A DNA stretch of 56,938 nt. Source: Acrocarpospora phusangensis. GTDB lineage: Bacteria > Actinomycetota > Actinomycetes > Streptosporangiales > Streptosporangiaceae. The notes below the pieces were generated by a model. It searched no databases. It was not told the DNA's origin and was given only the letters and a program-made list of their open reading frames with translations. The stretch is taken from the NCBI RefSeq assembly GCF_016862995.1, contig NZ_BOOA01000056.1, positions 1 to 56,938 of the forward strand, in the 5' to 3' direction. Shown here piece by piece: positions 1 through 9,924 of the stretch. The translations under genes were made by a program, and so were the position numbers. How positions within the stretch are numbered: position 1 is the first letter of the stretch; the number at the start of each line of letters is the position of its first letter.

Positions 1-963
1 GGCGGCAACCCCAGCCCGACCCCGACTCCGACCCCGACCCCGACGCCGACCGGCACGTGCAACCTGCCCTCGACCTACCGGTGGACCTCCACCGGCGCGC
101 TCGCGCAGCCGAGGTCGGGGTGGGTGTCGCTCAAGGACTTCACCGTCGCCCCCTACAACGGGCAGCAGCTCGTCTACGCCACCACACACGACACCGGGAC
201 GAGCTGGGGTTCGATGAACTTCGGCCTGTTCTCCACCTGGTCACAGATGGCCTCGGCCAGTCAGAACGCCATGTCCTCCGCCACCGTGGCGCCCTCGCTG
301 TTCTACTTCGCCCCCCGCAACATCTGGGTGCTGGCCTACCAGTGGGGCGGACCCGCCTTCTCCTACCGCACCTCCAGCAACCCTGCTAACGCCAACGGCT
401 GGTCCGCGCCGCAGACGCTGTTCTCGGGCAGCATCTCCAACTCCTCCACCGGGCCCATCGACCAGGCGCTCATCGGTGACAGCAGCAACATGTACCTGTT
501 CTTCGCCGGCGACAACGGCCGCATCTACCGGGCCAGCATGCCCATCGGCAACTTCCCCGGCAGCTTCGGCAGCACCTCCACGGTGATCATGACCGACACG
601 ACCAACAACCTGTTCGAGGCCGTCCAGGTCTACAAACTCGCCAACCAGAACCGCTACCTCATGATCGTCGAGGCGATCGGCGCCCAGGGCCGCTACTTCC
701 GCTCCTTCACCGCCACCAGCCTGGGCGGCTCCTGGACACCCCAGGCCGCGACCGAGAGCAACCCCTTCGCCGGCAAGGCCAACAGCGGCGCCACCTGGAC
801 CAACGACATCAGCCACGGCGAACTGCTGCGCACCAGCGCCGACCAGACCATGACCGTCGACCCCTGCAACCTGCAACTGCTCTACCAGGGACGCAGCCCC
901 AGCTCCGGCGGCGACTACGGCCTCCTGCCCTACCGGCCGGGCCTGCTGACCCTCCAGCGCTGA
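1..963 (+). CDS. Secreted GH62 alpha-L-arabinofuranosidase, 3' part (5' end outside window)
   Basis: The frame is open from base 1 and ends at TGA 961-963, so the N-terminus lies upstream. The first 17 or so residues are a Pro-Thr linker ([10 protein letters not shown]), which normally joins a carbohydrate-binding module to a catalytic domain. The remaining 300 residues read as a complete GH62 beta-propeller domain: it starts CNLPSTYRW and contains [41 protein letters not shown], a FEAVQVYKL strand and the closing [15 protein letters not shown]62 enzymes remove arabinose side chains from arabinoxylan outside the cell. The linker implies a CBM and signal peptide before the window. It fits the xylose genes further downstream. 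Family call is confident; substrate is from family knowledge. Confidence 0.9.
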   Translation, partial: GGNPSPTPTPTPTPTPTGTCNLPSTYRWTSTGALAQPRSGWVSLKDFTVAPYNGQQLVYATTHDTGTSWGSMNFGLFSTWSQMASASQNAMSSATVAPSLFYFAPRNIWVLAYQWGGPAFSYRTSSNPANANGWSAPQTLFSGSISNSSTGPIDQALIGDSSNMYLFFAGDNGRIYRASMPIGNFPGSFGSTSTVIMTDTTNNLFEAVQVYKLANQNRYLMIVEAIGAQGRYFRSFTATSLGGSWTPQAATESNPFAGKANSGATWTNDISHGELLRTSADQTMTVDPCNLQLLYQGRSPSSGGDYGLLPYRPGLLTLQR

Positions 964-978
964 CGGCTTGACCCGATC

Positions 979-1264
979 TCAGGCATAACCGCCCTCGCGG
1001 AGGCTGCGCCCGGTCTCGACGATCACGTCGTCGGTCGGGCGCGGCCTCCAGCCGAGCACCCGGGTTGACGACGTCAGCTCCATCTCGCCCCGGTCGAACG
1101 CCCAGGCCGCCCGCTCGGCCAGCGTCTTGGACTTCACGTAGGGCGCGATGTCGGTCTCGACGTCGCTCCAGTCCTCCTCGGTCAGGCCGTTCCTCTGCGG
1201 GATCCCGAAGCTCCTGGTAGCCGAACCGGTGATCGCCCTCAGCTCCCGCGGCCGTCTGAGCTGA
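979..1264 (-). pseudogene. Decayed NAD-dependent epimerase / dihydroflavonol-reductase-like SDR remnant
   Basis: On the minus strand a frame ending at TGA 979-981 encodes GLTEEDWSDVETDIAPYVKSKTLAERAAWAF, which carries the YxxxK catalytic motif (Y-V-K-S-K) and flanking residues typical of dihydroflavonol-4-reductase-like extended SDRs. The next stretch GEMELTS runs almost directly into GWRPRPTDDVIVETGRSLREGGYA, which is the usual C-terminal end of the same family. About 100 or more residues of the middle and the whole Rossmann N-terminus are absent, and no start codon with a ribosome site is seen. It is therefore a gene remnant with an internal deletion, lying between the GH62 gene and the ADP-ribosylglycohydrolase. 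Boundaries are approximate at the 5' side. Confidence 0.7.
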
Positions 1265-2320
1265 TCAGAAGCCGGGATACTTCTCCGCCGAGAGGTGGCC
1301 GCCGCTCATCTTCGTGGTGAGGTCGTCGGCCATCTCCTCGATGACGTCCCTGCCTTCCAGATGCCGCAGCCATCGCCGCGGAAGAACCGCCTCCCCGTAC
1401 TGAACGCCGAGGATGTTCCCGCACACGGCCCCCGTCGAGTCGCTGTCGCCGGAGTGGTTGACGGCCAGCAACAACGCCCTCTCCACGTCATCCCCGCACA
1501 CGAGCGCACAGTAGATCGCGATCGCCAGCGCCTCCTCGGCGACCCAGGCGCCCCCGAGCGTCTCCACCGCCTCCGGCGAAGGTTCCCCCTTCCCCGCCAG
1601 TTCGACCGCCGCCCGTACCGCCGCCGTCGTCTCCTCGTGCCCGGCCTGCTCCCCAAGCAGCCCCAGCATGTCCTGTACGGCCTCCGCCAACTCCATCCCC
1701 TGCCCGAGCAGGCAGACAAGCGCCGCGAACGCCCCGGCCGCCAGATACCCGGTCGGATGCCCATGCGTGATCTGCGCACACTCCGCCGCGAACCCGAACG
1801 CCTGCCGCGGATCATCCGTCACCAGGCCGAAGGGTGCGGAACGCATGACGGTGCCACACCCCTTGGAGCCCGGATTGACTGGTCCGGGCGCCCCAGGCTC
1901 GGCCAGCGGACCCAGCTCGGTGTGCAGCCCGGACAGGCAGGTGTTGCCGGGCGCCCGACGCGAATACAGCCAGGCCTGCTCCCGAAGCCACCCGGTGCGG
2001 ACCACGCCGTCCGCCGGTGGCGGCGACTGATGCCGCTGCGTGTCGAGCCACCGCAGGTACGCGTTCCGCATGACGGTGACCCCCGTCCCGCGGATCAGCC
2101 CTTCGACGGTGAACAGCGTCATCTGGGTGTCGTCGGTGATCAGGCCGAGCCGGCCACGCCAGTTGGCGGCGTAGTCCGTCAGCCCTTCCCGGCCGTGGTT
2201 GCGGCGGATGACCGCGAGGGAGTCGAACTCGATGGTCGCGCCCAGCGCGTCACCGATCGCGCCGCCGAGCAGGCAGCCCCGCACCCTGCTCCGTAAGTCG
2301 TCCGGAATGTCCGTGCCCAT
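1265..2320 (-). CDS. ADP-ribosylglycohydrolase (DraG/ARH) family protein
   Basis: 351 residues from ATG 2320 (MGTDIPDD); the open frame continues upstream but only through the divergent low-complexity extension, so this start is preferred. Family signatures are clear: LLGGAIGDALGA near residue 17, the metal-binding TDDTQMT at 62-68, GCGTVMRSAPFG in the middle and GDSDSTGAVCGNILG at about 291-305 which supplies the second set of magnesium-binding aspartates. Members hydrolyse ADP-ribose from modified arginine, serine or nucleic acid, or related ADP-ribosyl compounds, in the cytoplasm. No ADP-ribosyltransferase partner is next to it, so the substrate is unknown. Confidence 0.85.
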   Translation of the reverse strand: MGTDIPDDLRSRVRGCLLGGAIGDALGATIEFDSLAVIRRNHGREGLTDYAANWRGRLGLITDDTQMTLFTVEGLIRGTGVTVMRNAYLRWLDTQRHQSPPPADGVVRTGWLREQAWLYSRRAPGNTCLSGLHTELGPLAEPGAPGPVNPGSKGCGTVMRSAPFGLVTDDPRQAFGFAAECAQITHGHPTGYLAAGAFAALVCLLGQGMELAEAVQDMLGLLGEQAGHEETTAAVRAAVELAGKGEPSPEAVETLGGAWVAEEALAIAIYCALVCGDDVERALLLAVNHSGDSDSTGAVCGNILGVQYGEAVLPRRWLRHLEGRDVIEEMADDLTTKMSGGHLSAEKYPGF

Positions 2321-2346
2321 GATCCGACCGTAGCGAACAGGGCGGG

Positions 2347-2892
2347 CTAGCGTCCGCCCAAGCCGTTGAGGAGGGTGTCGACGACGAGGTCGGCCGCCTG
2401 CGGTGGGTCGAGGCCGGGGAAGCGGTGGGCGGCGGTGTCGACGAGGTGGTCGAGGGTGGCGCGGGCCCAGGCGACGGGGATGCCGGGGCGTAACAGGCCC
2501 TCGTCGGAGGCGCGTTGGACGAAGCGGTCGAGGCGGGCGCTCTGTTGTTCGCGGCGGGCGCTGGCGGCCGGGTCGGCGCGCATCATGCGGCGGGTGTCCA
2601 CGGGCCACTGGCGGCTGACGGGGATGATGGTCTCCACGTAGCGGTGGAGTGCGACGGCGACCGGGGCCTCGACGAGTCTGGCCTCGTCGAGGACGCGCTC
2701 TGAGGAGTCCAGTTTCGCCTGGAAGACGGCCGCGAGCAGGGCCTCCCGGGTGGGGAAGCGCCGGTAGACGGTTCGGCGGTCCACGCCGGCTTCGGCGGCG
2801 ATGGTGCTCATGCTGGTGGCCGGGTCTTCGGCCAGCAGGCGCGCCCCCGTACGCAGCACGGCGTCCAGGTTGCGTACGGCGTCGGCTCTCAT
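2347..2892 (-). CDS. TetR/AcrR family transcriptional regulator
   Basis: 181 residues from ATG 2892 (MRADAVRN), chosen over the ATG at 2928 because TetR proteins normally begin just before the first helix. The N-terminal HTH is typical: AILxAG-like helix LDAVLRTGARLLAEDP, then MSTIAAEAGVDRRTVYRRFPTREALLAAVF. The C-terminal ligand domain is not diagnostic. It is divergent from the SDR gene at 2991, with an inverted repeat between them, the usual arrangement for a TetR repressor controlling itself and the neighbouring oxidoreductase. The inducer cannot be read from sequence. Confidence 0.85.
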   Translation of the reverse strand: MRADAVRNLDAVLRTGARLLAEDPATSMSTIAAEAGVDRRTVYRRFPTREALLAAVFQAKLDSSERVLDEARLVEAPVAVALHRYVETIIPVSRQWPVDTRRMMRADPAASARREQQSARLDRFVQRASDEGLLRPGIPVAWARATLDHLVDTAAHRFPGLDPPQAADLVVDTLLNGLGGR

Positions 2893-2934
2893 GCTCCCCA
2901 GTGTGACATCTATCGGGTTGACATGCACGTTCGC

Positions 2935-2960
2935 GTGACATAAGGATAAATTAGTGTCAC
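2935..2960. promoter_or_regulatory. Candidate TetR operator between the TetR and SDR genes
   Basis: GTGACA (2935-2940) and TGTCAC (2955-2960) form a perfect 6-bp inverted repeat with 14 bases between. It sits in an AT-richer stretch about 30 bases upstream of the SDR start and about 45 bases upstream of the TetR start, where a repressor would block both promoters. A further TGTGACA half-site occurs at 2902-2908. Binding is inferred from position only. Confidence 0.4.
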
Positions 2961-2990
2961 AACAGTGTGGCAGATAGGACAGGGGTCATC

Positions 2991-3830
2991 ATGGCGAAGA
3001 CATGGCTCATCACCGGGAGTTCACGGGGGCTGGGGCGCGCGCTGGCGGAGACCGCGCTTGAGCGCGGCAACCGGGTGGTCGCGACCGCCCGCCGGCCGGA
3101 ACAACTCGACGACCTGGCTAGGAAGCACGGCGACCTCGTGCGCACCTTCGCGCTCGACGTCACCGACGCCCGGGCCGCGTCCGCCGCCGTACGGTTCGCG
3201 GTGGCGGAGTTCGGCGGGCTCGACGTGGTCGCGAACAACGCCGGTTACGCGAATTCGTCGCCCATCGAGGAGACGCCGGACGAGGACTTCCGCGCGCAGA
3301 TCGAGGCCAACTTCTTCGGCGTCGTCAACGTCACGAAGGCCGCCCTGCCGGTGCTGCGCGCCCAGCGGGCGGGGCATATCGTGCAGTACTCCTCGATCGG
3401 TGGCCGGGTGGGCGGATCGCCGGGCCTGGCCGCGTACCAGGCCGCGAAGTTCGCCGTCGAAGGCTTCTCGGAGGTGCTCGGCAACGAGGTGCGTCCGCTG
3501 GGCATCAAGGTGATCATGGTGGAGCCGGGGGCGTTCCGTACCGACTGGGCGGGCTCGTCCATGCGCGTACCGGCGGTGGGGCCGGACTATGAGGAGACGG
3601 TCGGCGCCATGAACCGGCGGCGTGCCGGTTTCGACCGGTCGGCGCCGGGTGATCCGGTGCGGGCGGCGCGGGTCGTGCTGGACGTCGTGGACCTCGACGA
3701 GCCGCCGTTGCGGCTGCTGCTGGGTGCGGATGCGGTGGATTTGGCGGACAAATCGTCCCGTGCGCGGGCCGCGGAGGCGGAGCGCTGGGCGGAGCTGAGC
3801 CGTTCTACGGCTTTTCCGCCCGGCGAATAG
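2991..3830 (+). CDS. SDR family NAD(P)-dependent oxidoreductase
   Basis: 279 residues. ATG 2991 (MAKTWLITG) is preferred because the Rossmann strand starts immediately after it. Classical short-chain dehydrogenase motifs are present: TGSSRGLG cofactor-binding glycine motif (TGxxxGxG), a D after the third strand, NNAGYA, catalytic serine in YSSIGGRVG and YQAAK (YxxxK). The C-terminal third resembles SDRs of the ketoreductase/oxidoreductase type frequently paired with TetR regulators. Cytoplasmic; substrate unknown. Likely repressed by the divergent TetR protein. Confidence 0.88.
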   Translation: MAKTWLITGSSRGLGRALAETALERGNRVVATARRPEQLDDLARKHGDLVRTFALDVTDARAASAAVRFAVAEFGGLDVVANNAGYANSSPIEETPDEDFRAQIEANFFGVVNVTKAALPVLRAQRAGHIVQYSSIGGRVGGSPGLAAYQAAKFAVEGFSEVLGNEVRPLGIKVIMVEPGAFRTDWAGSSMRVPAVGPDYEETVGAMNRRRAGFDRSAPGDPVRAARVVLDVVDLDEPPLRLLLGADAVDLADKSSRARAAEAERWAELSRSTAFPPGE

Positions 3831-4153
3831 TCGCCTTGCAAGTTTTCACGGACTTGCGCAAAGTTCTCTAGAGAACTTTGCACTTCCCTCTGAAAGGTTT
3901 TGCGGGGGATTCGGGTCGGCTCAACCACGCTCAAATCGTGGGAATCTCAGACCACTAGACAGTCAGGTTAACACTGAGTCAAATGCTGGGTCAACCCCAC
4001 TCCTGGGGGACCACTCTCGGTGTTCCGAAACGATAGTCCAATCGGTTTCGCGTCGCCACTGAAAACAACAAGCGTCCCAATGTGGCCAGAATCCGCACGG
4101 TCTCGGGACTGTTCACTCTGGTCTGTCGATAGCGGACAAGCCAGGATGATCTC
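3831..4153. other. Intergenic region with a perfect 24-bp palindrome, otherwise no gene seen
   Basis: This 323-base gap between the SDR gene and the esterase is less GC-rich than its surroundings. It contains the 24-bp perfect palindrome described separately at 3858-3881. An open frame on the minus strand (3991-4227) overlaps the esterase start, has no family resemblance and was not accepted. No terminator with a T-run was seen. Confidence 0.6.
3858..3881. promoter_or_regulatory. Perfect 24-bp palindrome, probable operator
   Basis: The sequence GCAAAGTTCTCTAGAGAACTTTGC is split here as GCAAAGTTCTCT and its exact reverse complement AGAGAACTTTGC, with no spacer. A hairpin with zero loop is a poor terminator and no T-run follows, so a dimeric DNA-binding protein site is more likely. 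It lies 27 bases after the SDR stop and about 270 bases before the esterase, so the controlled gene is not obvious; it could be the relic of a lost gene. Confidence 0.5.
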
Positions 4154-5116
4154 ATGACCCGCAGGTGGCTCTGGGCAGTCGCGCTCCTGGCGGTCGCCGC
4201 TGTCGTGGCGGCCCTCGTGTGGCCCACGTCGTCCGATCCCGTCGATCAGTCCGCCGATCAGTCCGATCAGTCGGGGAACGTCCAGATCGAAGCCCCGGAC
4301 GACCGCACGCGCGTGCTCACCGTGCGCTCGGCCGCGCTCGGCCGCCCCGCCAAGGCGACCGTGCTGCTTCCGCCGGGCTGGATGCCGGGATCAGGGCCGT
4401 GGCCGGTGCTGTACCTGCTCCACGGGTGCTGCCAGTCGTCCTCCAGCGGCGGATGGCTGGAGGACGACGGCACCGCCCGGATGACCGCCGGCGCCCCGGC
4501 GCTGATCGTGATCCCCGACGGCGGGCCGACCAGCTGGTACTCCGACTGGCTGGAAGGCCCCAAGTGGGAGACCTTCCACCTCAAGGAGCTGCGCGAGATC
4601 CTGGAGGAGGAGTTCGGCGCGGGCGACCGGCGCGCGATCGCCGGCCTGTCCATGGGCGGCCTCGGCGCGATGGGCTACGCCGCGCGCAACCCCGGCATGT
4701 TCCGGGCCGCCGCGTCCTATTCGGGCGTCCTCGACAGCCAGGCCCAGGCCGACGCGATCCTCGACATCACCAGGAACTGGGGCGAGGACCCCGCCAAGCT
4801 CTGGGGCCTGGACCCTTCCTCCCGGGTCTGGGACGACCACAACCCGGCCAAGCTCACCGACCGCCTGAAGGGAGTCCGGCTCTACGTCGCCTGCGGCGAC
4901 GGCACTCCGGGCCCGCTCGACCCCGACGGCACCGGCGACGACAGCAGTGAACGTTTCCTGCTCGGCGAGGCCCAGACCTTCGTCCAGCGGGCGGAGCAGA
5001 GCGGCCTGGACGTCACCACCGACTTCTACGGTCCCGGCACGCACACCTGGCCCTACTGGAGCCGCGCGTTGGAGCGCTCGCTGCCCATGCTGATGGAGGC
5101 CCTCACCACCGAATGA
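4154..5116 (+). CDS. Membrane-anchored or secreted alpha/beta-hydrolase esterase (Ag85/esterase D-like)
   Basis: 320 residues from ATG 4154. An N-terminal hydrophobic segment (RRWLWAVALLAVAAVVAALVW) acts as signal peptide or anchor, followed by a short Gln/Asp/Ser linker. The rest is a putative-esterase domain of the type shared with antigen 85 mycolyltransferases and S-formylglutathione hydrolase: oxyanion motif YLLHGCC, nucleophile elbow GLSMGG with Ser about residue 166, ARNPGMFRAAASYSG after it, and a late GTHTWPYW with the catalytic His. Extracytoplasmic ester hydrolysis or acyl transfer is the expected activity. It stands alone as a transcription unit. Confidence 0.85.
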   Translation: MTRRWLWAVALLAVAAVVAALVWPTSSDPVDQSADQSDQSGNVQIEAPDDRTRVLTVRSAALGRPAKATVLLPPGWMPGSGPWPVLYLLHGCCQSSSSGGWLEDDGTARMTAGAPALIVIPDGGPTSWYSDWLEGPKWETFHLKELREILEEEFGAGDRRAIAGLSMGGLGAMGYAARNPGMFRAAASYSGVLDSQAQADAILDITRNWGEDPAKLWGLDPSSRVWDDHNPAKLTDRLKGVRLYVACGDGTPGPLDPDGTGDDSSERFLLGEAQTFVQRAEQSGLDVTTDFYGPGTHTWPYWSRALERSLPMLMEALTTE

Positions 5117-5125
5117 CACCCGAAA

Positions 5126-5338
5126 TCACGCGACCTTGGCGGAACTGACCGTCCACGTGTTGCAGACCTCGGGCGACACCGCCTTGAAGACGGTGAAGCG
5201 CATCTCCTTGTCGCAGTACTCGGCGACCCCGCCGCCCCAGCGCCCCCGCAGTTGCGGCGGGGTTTGGTCAGGAGGCCGGGCAGCAGGAGGAGCCCGGATC
5301 AGCGGCGAATATTCATGGAAAGCCCCACGGTCCGAAGG
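5126..5338 (-). pseudogene. Possible remnant of a secreted protein gene
   Basis: A short minus-strand frame ends at TGA 5126-5128 and encodes a C-terminal stretch WGGGVAEYCDKEMRFTVFKAV followed by SPEVCNTWTVSSAKVA. This part has two cysteines and an alternating hydrophobic pattern that looks like real coding sequence, whereas the upstream half is Pro/Arg low-complexity with no start codon and a stop at 5339-5341. I do not recognise the family. It may be the leftover tail of a gene; it could also be chance. Confidence 0.3.
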
Positions 5339-5382
5339 TCATCATCTTCCGGGCGTTCCATTCGGTTCCACCGTGTGTCCGG

Positions 5383-6878
<1,496 letters not shown>

Positions 6879-6882
<4 letters not shown>

Positions 6883-8600
6883 CCCGACTCCCCCCGGATC
6901 GGCCGGTACCGAGGCTGCCACATCGCGTCCTGGACCTGCTGGACCGGGTCCTTCAGGTCCACGCGGGCCAGGTTCTCCGCGGCGGCCTGCCGGCAGACGG
7001 CCACCGCGACCGTGGCGGAGACCTCGCGCAGGTTCTCCACCTGCGGCAGCAGCGACGCGCCCGGGGTGGAGACGTCCACAAGACCGCCCACCGCGTCGGC
7101 CGCCGCGTGCAGCATGCCCTTGCTCACCTGCCGCGCGCGCGACACGACCGCGCCCAGTCCCAGACCCGGGTACAGCAGGGCGTTGTTGGCCTGGCCGATG
7201 ACGTGCGTGACGCCGTGGCAGGTGATCGGGTTGATCGGCACGCCGGTCGCGATCAGGGCCCGGCCGTCGGTCCAGGTGATGAGGTCCTGCGGCATGGCCT
7301 CGATCCGGTCGGTCGGGTTGGAGATCGGGAAGATGATCGGCCGCTCCACGTTCGCCGCCATGGCCCGGACGATCTCCTCGGTGAACGCGCCGTGCGCGGT
7401 GGAGGTGCCGAGCAGCATCGTCGGCTTGACCCGGCGTACGACCTCGCCGAGGCGGATGCCGCCTTCGTCCCTGCGCCAGCCGGCCACCTCGGACGACGGC
7501 CGCGCGTACGGGACCTGGAAGTCCCGCAGATCGGACATGTCGTCGACGAGCAGGCCCTGCTTGTCGACCGGCCAGATCCGGCGTCCGGCCGTCTCGGGGT
7601 CGAGGCCGTCGCGCACCATGGCGTCGCGGAGCTGGTCGGCGATGCCGATGCCCGCCGTGCCCGCGCCGAAGACGACGACGCGCTGGTCGCGCATCGGGGT
7701 GCCGGTGACGCGGGTCGCGCCGAGCATGGCGGCCAGGACGATCGCGCCCGTGCCCTGCATGTCGTCGTTGAAGGTGGGCAGCCGCCCGGTGTACTTCTCC
7801 AGGATGCGGCGCGCGTTGGACGGGCCGAAGTCCTCCCAGTGCAGCATGGCGTTGGGGAACAGGCGGGTGGCCGTCGTCACGTACGCGTCGATGAAGTCGT
7901 CGTAGCGCCTGCCGCGCTTCCTGGAATGGCGTTCGCCCACGTAGAAGGGGTCGTTGAGGAGCCCTTCGTTGTCGGTGCCGACGTCCAGGGCGACCGGGAT
8001 GACACGGCCGGGGTCGATCCCGGCGGCGGCCGTGTAGACGGTCAGCTTGCCGACGGCGATTCCGGCCGCGCCGCCGACCCCCCAGTCGCCGATGCCCAGG
8101 ATCTCCTCGGCGTCGGAGGCGACGATCAGATCGACCTGGTCGGCCTCCAGGCCGAAGTTGCGGAAAGCCTGCTCGATGCCGTCCATGTCGTCGATGGACA
8201 GGTAGACGCCGCGCGGACGACGGTACTCCTGGCTGTAGTTCTTGATCGCCTGGGCGACCGTCGGGTCGTACACGATGGGGAGCATCTCCCGCAGGTGGTC
8301 GCTGAGCAGGCGGTAGAAGAGCACCTCGTTGCGGTCCTGCAGGCCGGTCAGGTACACGTTCTTCTGCAGGTCCGTCGGCTGCGCCAGATACTGGGCGTAC
8401 GCGCGGGCGACCTGCTCGTCGATGGTCTCCACCACCGGCGGGATCAGCCCGTCGAGACCCAGCTCCTGCCGTTCCTCCAGGCTGAACGCCGTGTCCTTGT
8501 TGAGCAGCGGATTCTCCAGGACGGCCAAGCCGCCCTCCGAGGTCACATAGCCCTCGGCGGTCTCCTCGAAGGTCATGCTGGACCGTCTGTGGTGGGTCAT
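6879..8600 (-). CDS. NAD-dependent malic enzyme
   Basis: 573 residues from ATG 8600 (MTHHRRSS), preceded by GAGGAGG at a good distance; the longer open frame upstream is not needed. Family blocks include ENPLLNKDTAF and LGLDGLIPP near the N-terminus, YDPTVAQAI, GDWGVGGAAGIAVGKL, HWEDFGPSNARRIL with the metal-binding acidic residues, and the dinucleotide motif FGAGTAGIGIADQL. The length and blocks match large-subunit malic enzymes (SfcA/MaeA type) that oxidatively decarboxylate malate to pyruvate. It is the first gene of a two-gene operon with fumC, consistent with control of the malate pool. Confidence 0.93.
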
Positions 8601-8721
8601 CGACGCCTCCTCCCGCAGGTCCAGCCTCACTCGGGCCGCGCTGCGCGCACAACAAAGCCGCAACAAATATCCGTTTGCCGGACAAACCGGTCAGTCGATT
8701 GGGATCGGGAACATTCCGAAG

Positions 8722-9207
8722 ATGCAGACCTTCCTGCCGTACCCCGACTTCGACGCCACGGCCCGCGTGCTCGACCCGCGCCGCCTCGGCAAACAGCGCG
8801 TCGAAGCCCTCCAGGTCCTGCGCGCCCTCACCGTGAGCGGGTACGGCTGGCGCCACCACCCCGCCCCGAAGATGTGGGCCGGCTACGAAGAAGCCCTCGT
8901 CCGGTACGGCCTGCAGATCTGCGCCGCCTGGTGCGCCCTCGACCGCGCCGACACCTGCTCCGCCACGATGCGCCGGGACCTCTCCTCCTCCTGCGCGATC
9001 ACGAGGATCCGCTCCCAGCGCGCACTCGGAGAATCGGGCGACCTTCCCCCCTGGCTCGGCGACCCCGCCTTCCACCTGAGCCACCGTTCCGCCCTGCTCC
9101 GCAAGGACCCGCGCTTCTACCGCCCGCTGTTCGGCGACGAACCCGACGACCTCCCGTACGTCTGGCCGGACTCCGACAGGCTCCCCGGCGTCACCGGTCC
9201 GTCATAG
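8722..9207 (+). CDS. MSMEG_6728-family protein (pyrimidine-dimer DNA glycosylase-like)
   Basis: 161 residues from ATG 8722 (MQTFLPYPDF). The sequence DFDATARVLDPRRLGKQRVEALQVLRAL, followed by WRHHPAPKMWAGYEEAL and a late HLSHRSALLRKDPRFYRPLF, matches the actinobacterial MSMEG_6728 family, which is distantly related to T4 endonuclease V-like pyrimidine-dimer glycosylases. Actual glycosylase activity has to my knowledge not been established for this family. The 3' end overlaps the convergent PNPOx-like gene by 17 bases. The upstream region holds GTTTG-N5-CAAAC (8673-8687), no SOS box. Confidence 0.75.
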   Translation: MQTFLPYPDFDATARVLDPRRLGKQRVEALQVLRALTVSGYGWRHHPAPKMWAGYEEALVRYGLQICAAWCALDRADTCSATMRRDLSSSCAITRIRSQRALGESGDLPPWLGDPAFHLSHRSALLRKDPRFYRPLFGDEPDDLPYVWPDSDRLPGVTGPS

Positions 9208-9853
9208 CCGTCACATGCGCGGGCACGGCGAACCCGGTCGGCAGCACCGGATCGGTCACGGGCGCGCCCCACGCGGGCGCGACGGGCACCACGCCCGCCC
9301 AGAGCCCGAGTTCCGCGTCAGGCGTGTCACCGTCATCCGGCGGCCCGGTACGGATCTTCACCGACGCCTCGTCGAGCGAAAGCGCCAGCACACTCGTCGC
9401 CGCCAGTTCCTTCCGATTGGGACGGCGCGCGTAATCCCACTGACCGGGCGCGCACTGTTCAGTGATCACCCGCAGCGCGTCGAATTTCTCCTCGGGATCC
9501 GTGACCAGCCGGGGAACGCCGTAAATCATCGCGCTGCGGTAATTCATGCTGTGTTCCATGACCGAACGCGCGAGCACCAGCCCGTCCACGTGCGTGACCG
9601 TCACGCACACCGTCTGATCCGGCGAATTGACCAGGCTCCGGCTCGCCACCGACCCGTGGAAATACAGGGTCTCCTCGGTGGCCCCGTAATTCGTCGGGAT
9701 CACCATGACGGTCCCGTCGACGTTCAGCCCGAGATGGCAGACGAATCCCGCCGCCAGCACGGCGTGCAGATCGGCGCGCACGACCCGGGCCCGCTCCTTC
9801 ATCCGGCGAAGTCTCGTACGGTCGGTGACTCCCAGTTCCTGCGGTGTACTCAC
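9191..9853 (-). CDS. Pyridoxamine 5'-phosphate oxidase-fold (flavin/F420-binding) family protein
   Basis: 220 residues from GTG 9853 (MSTPQELG). The split-barrel pattern is visible: an N-terminal helix with RMKERARVVRADLHAVLAAG, then HLGLNVDGTVMVIPTNYGATEETLYFHGSVASRSL, and later TVTHVDGLVLARSVMEHSMNYRSAMIYG. These match the PNPOx-like family (Nim-type) that binds FMN or F420. The central GVPRLVTDPEEKFDALRVITEQ block is characteristic of this subgroup. Function is unknown beyond a predicted flavin-dependent redox or binding role in the cytoplasm. Confidence 0.82.
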   Translation of the reverse strand: MSTPQELGVTDRTRLRRMKERARVVRADLHAVLAAGFVCHLGLNVDGTVMVIPTNYGATEETLYFHGSVASRSLVNSPDQTVCVTVTHVDGLVLARSVMEHSMNYRSAMIYGVPRLVTDPEEKFDALRVITEQCAPGQWDYARRPNRKELAATSVLALSLDEASVKIRTGPPDDGDTPDAELGLWAGVVPVAPAWGAPVTDPVLPTGFAVPAHVTAMTDR

Positions 9854-9924
9854 CCAGAGCCCTTCCGGCGGGGGGACGGCGTCGCGCTCAGGATAAGACG
9901 CCCCTGCCGGCTCCCGGTCGGCGG

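Noticed and set aside
13-53. CCGACC-type tandem repeat at the left edge
   Set aside because: It encodes the Pro-Thr linker of the GH62 protein and is explained by coding for low-complexity linker.
3991-4227. 78-residue minus-strand frame in the esterase upstream gap
   Set aside because: Overlaps the esterase start, no ribosome site, no family resemblance.
8673-8687. GTTTG-N5-CAAAC inverted repeat before the MSMEG_6728-like gene
   Set aside because: Arms of only five bases; no regulator nearby; could be chance. It is not an SOS box, though the gene is repair-like.
7107-9434. 775-residue open frame on the plus strand
   Set aside because: It runs antisense to the malic enzyme gene, is rich in Val/Asp/Arg/His typical of GC-driven shadow frames, and has no domain; it also crosses the real genes at 8722 and 9191.
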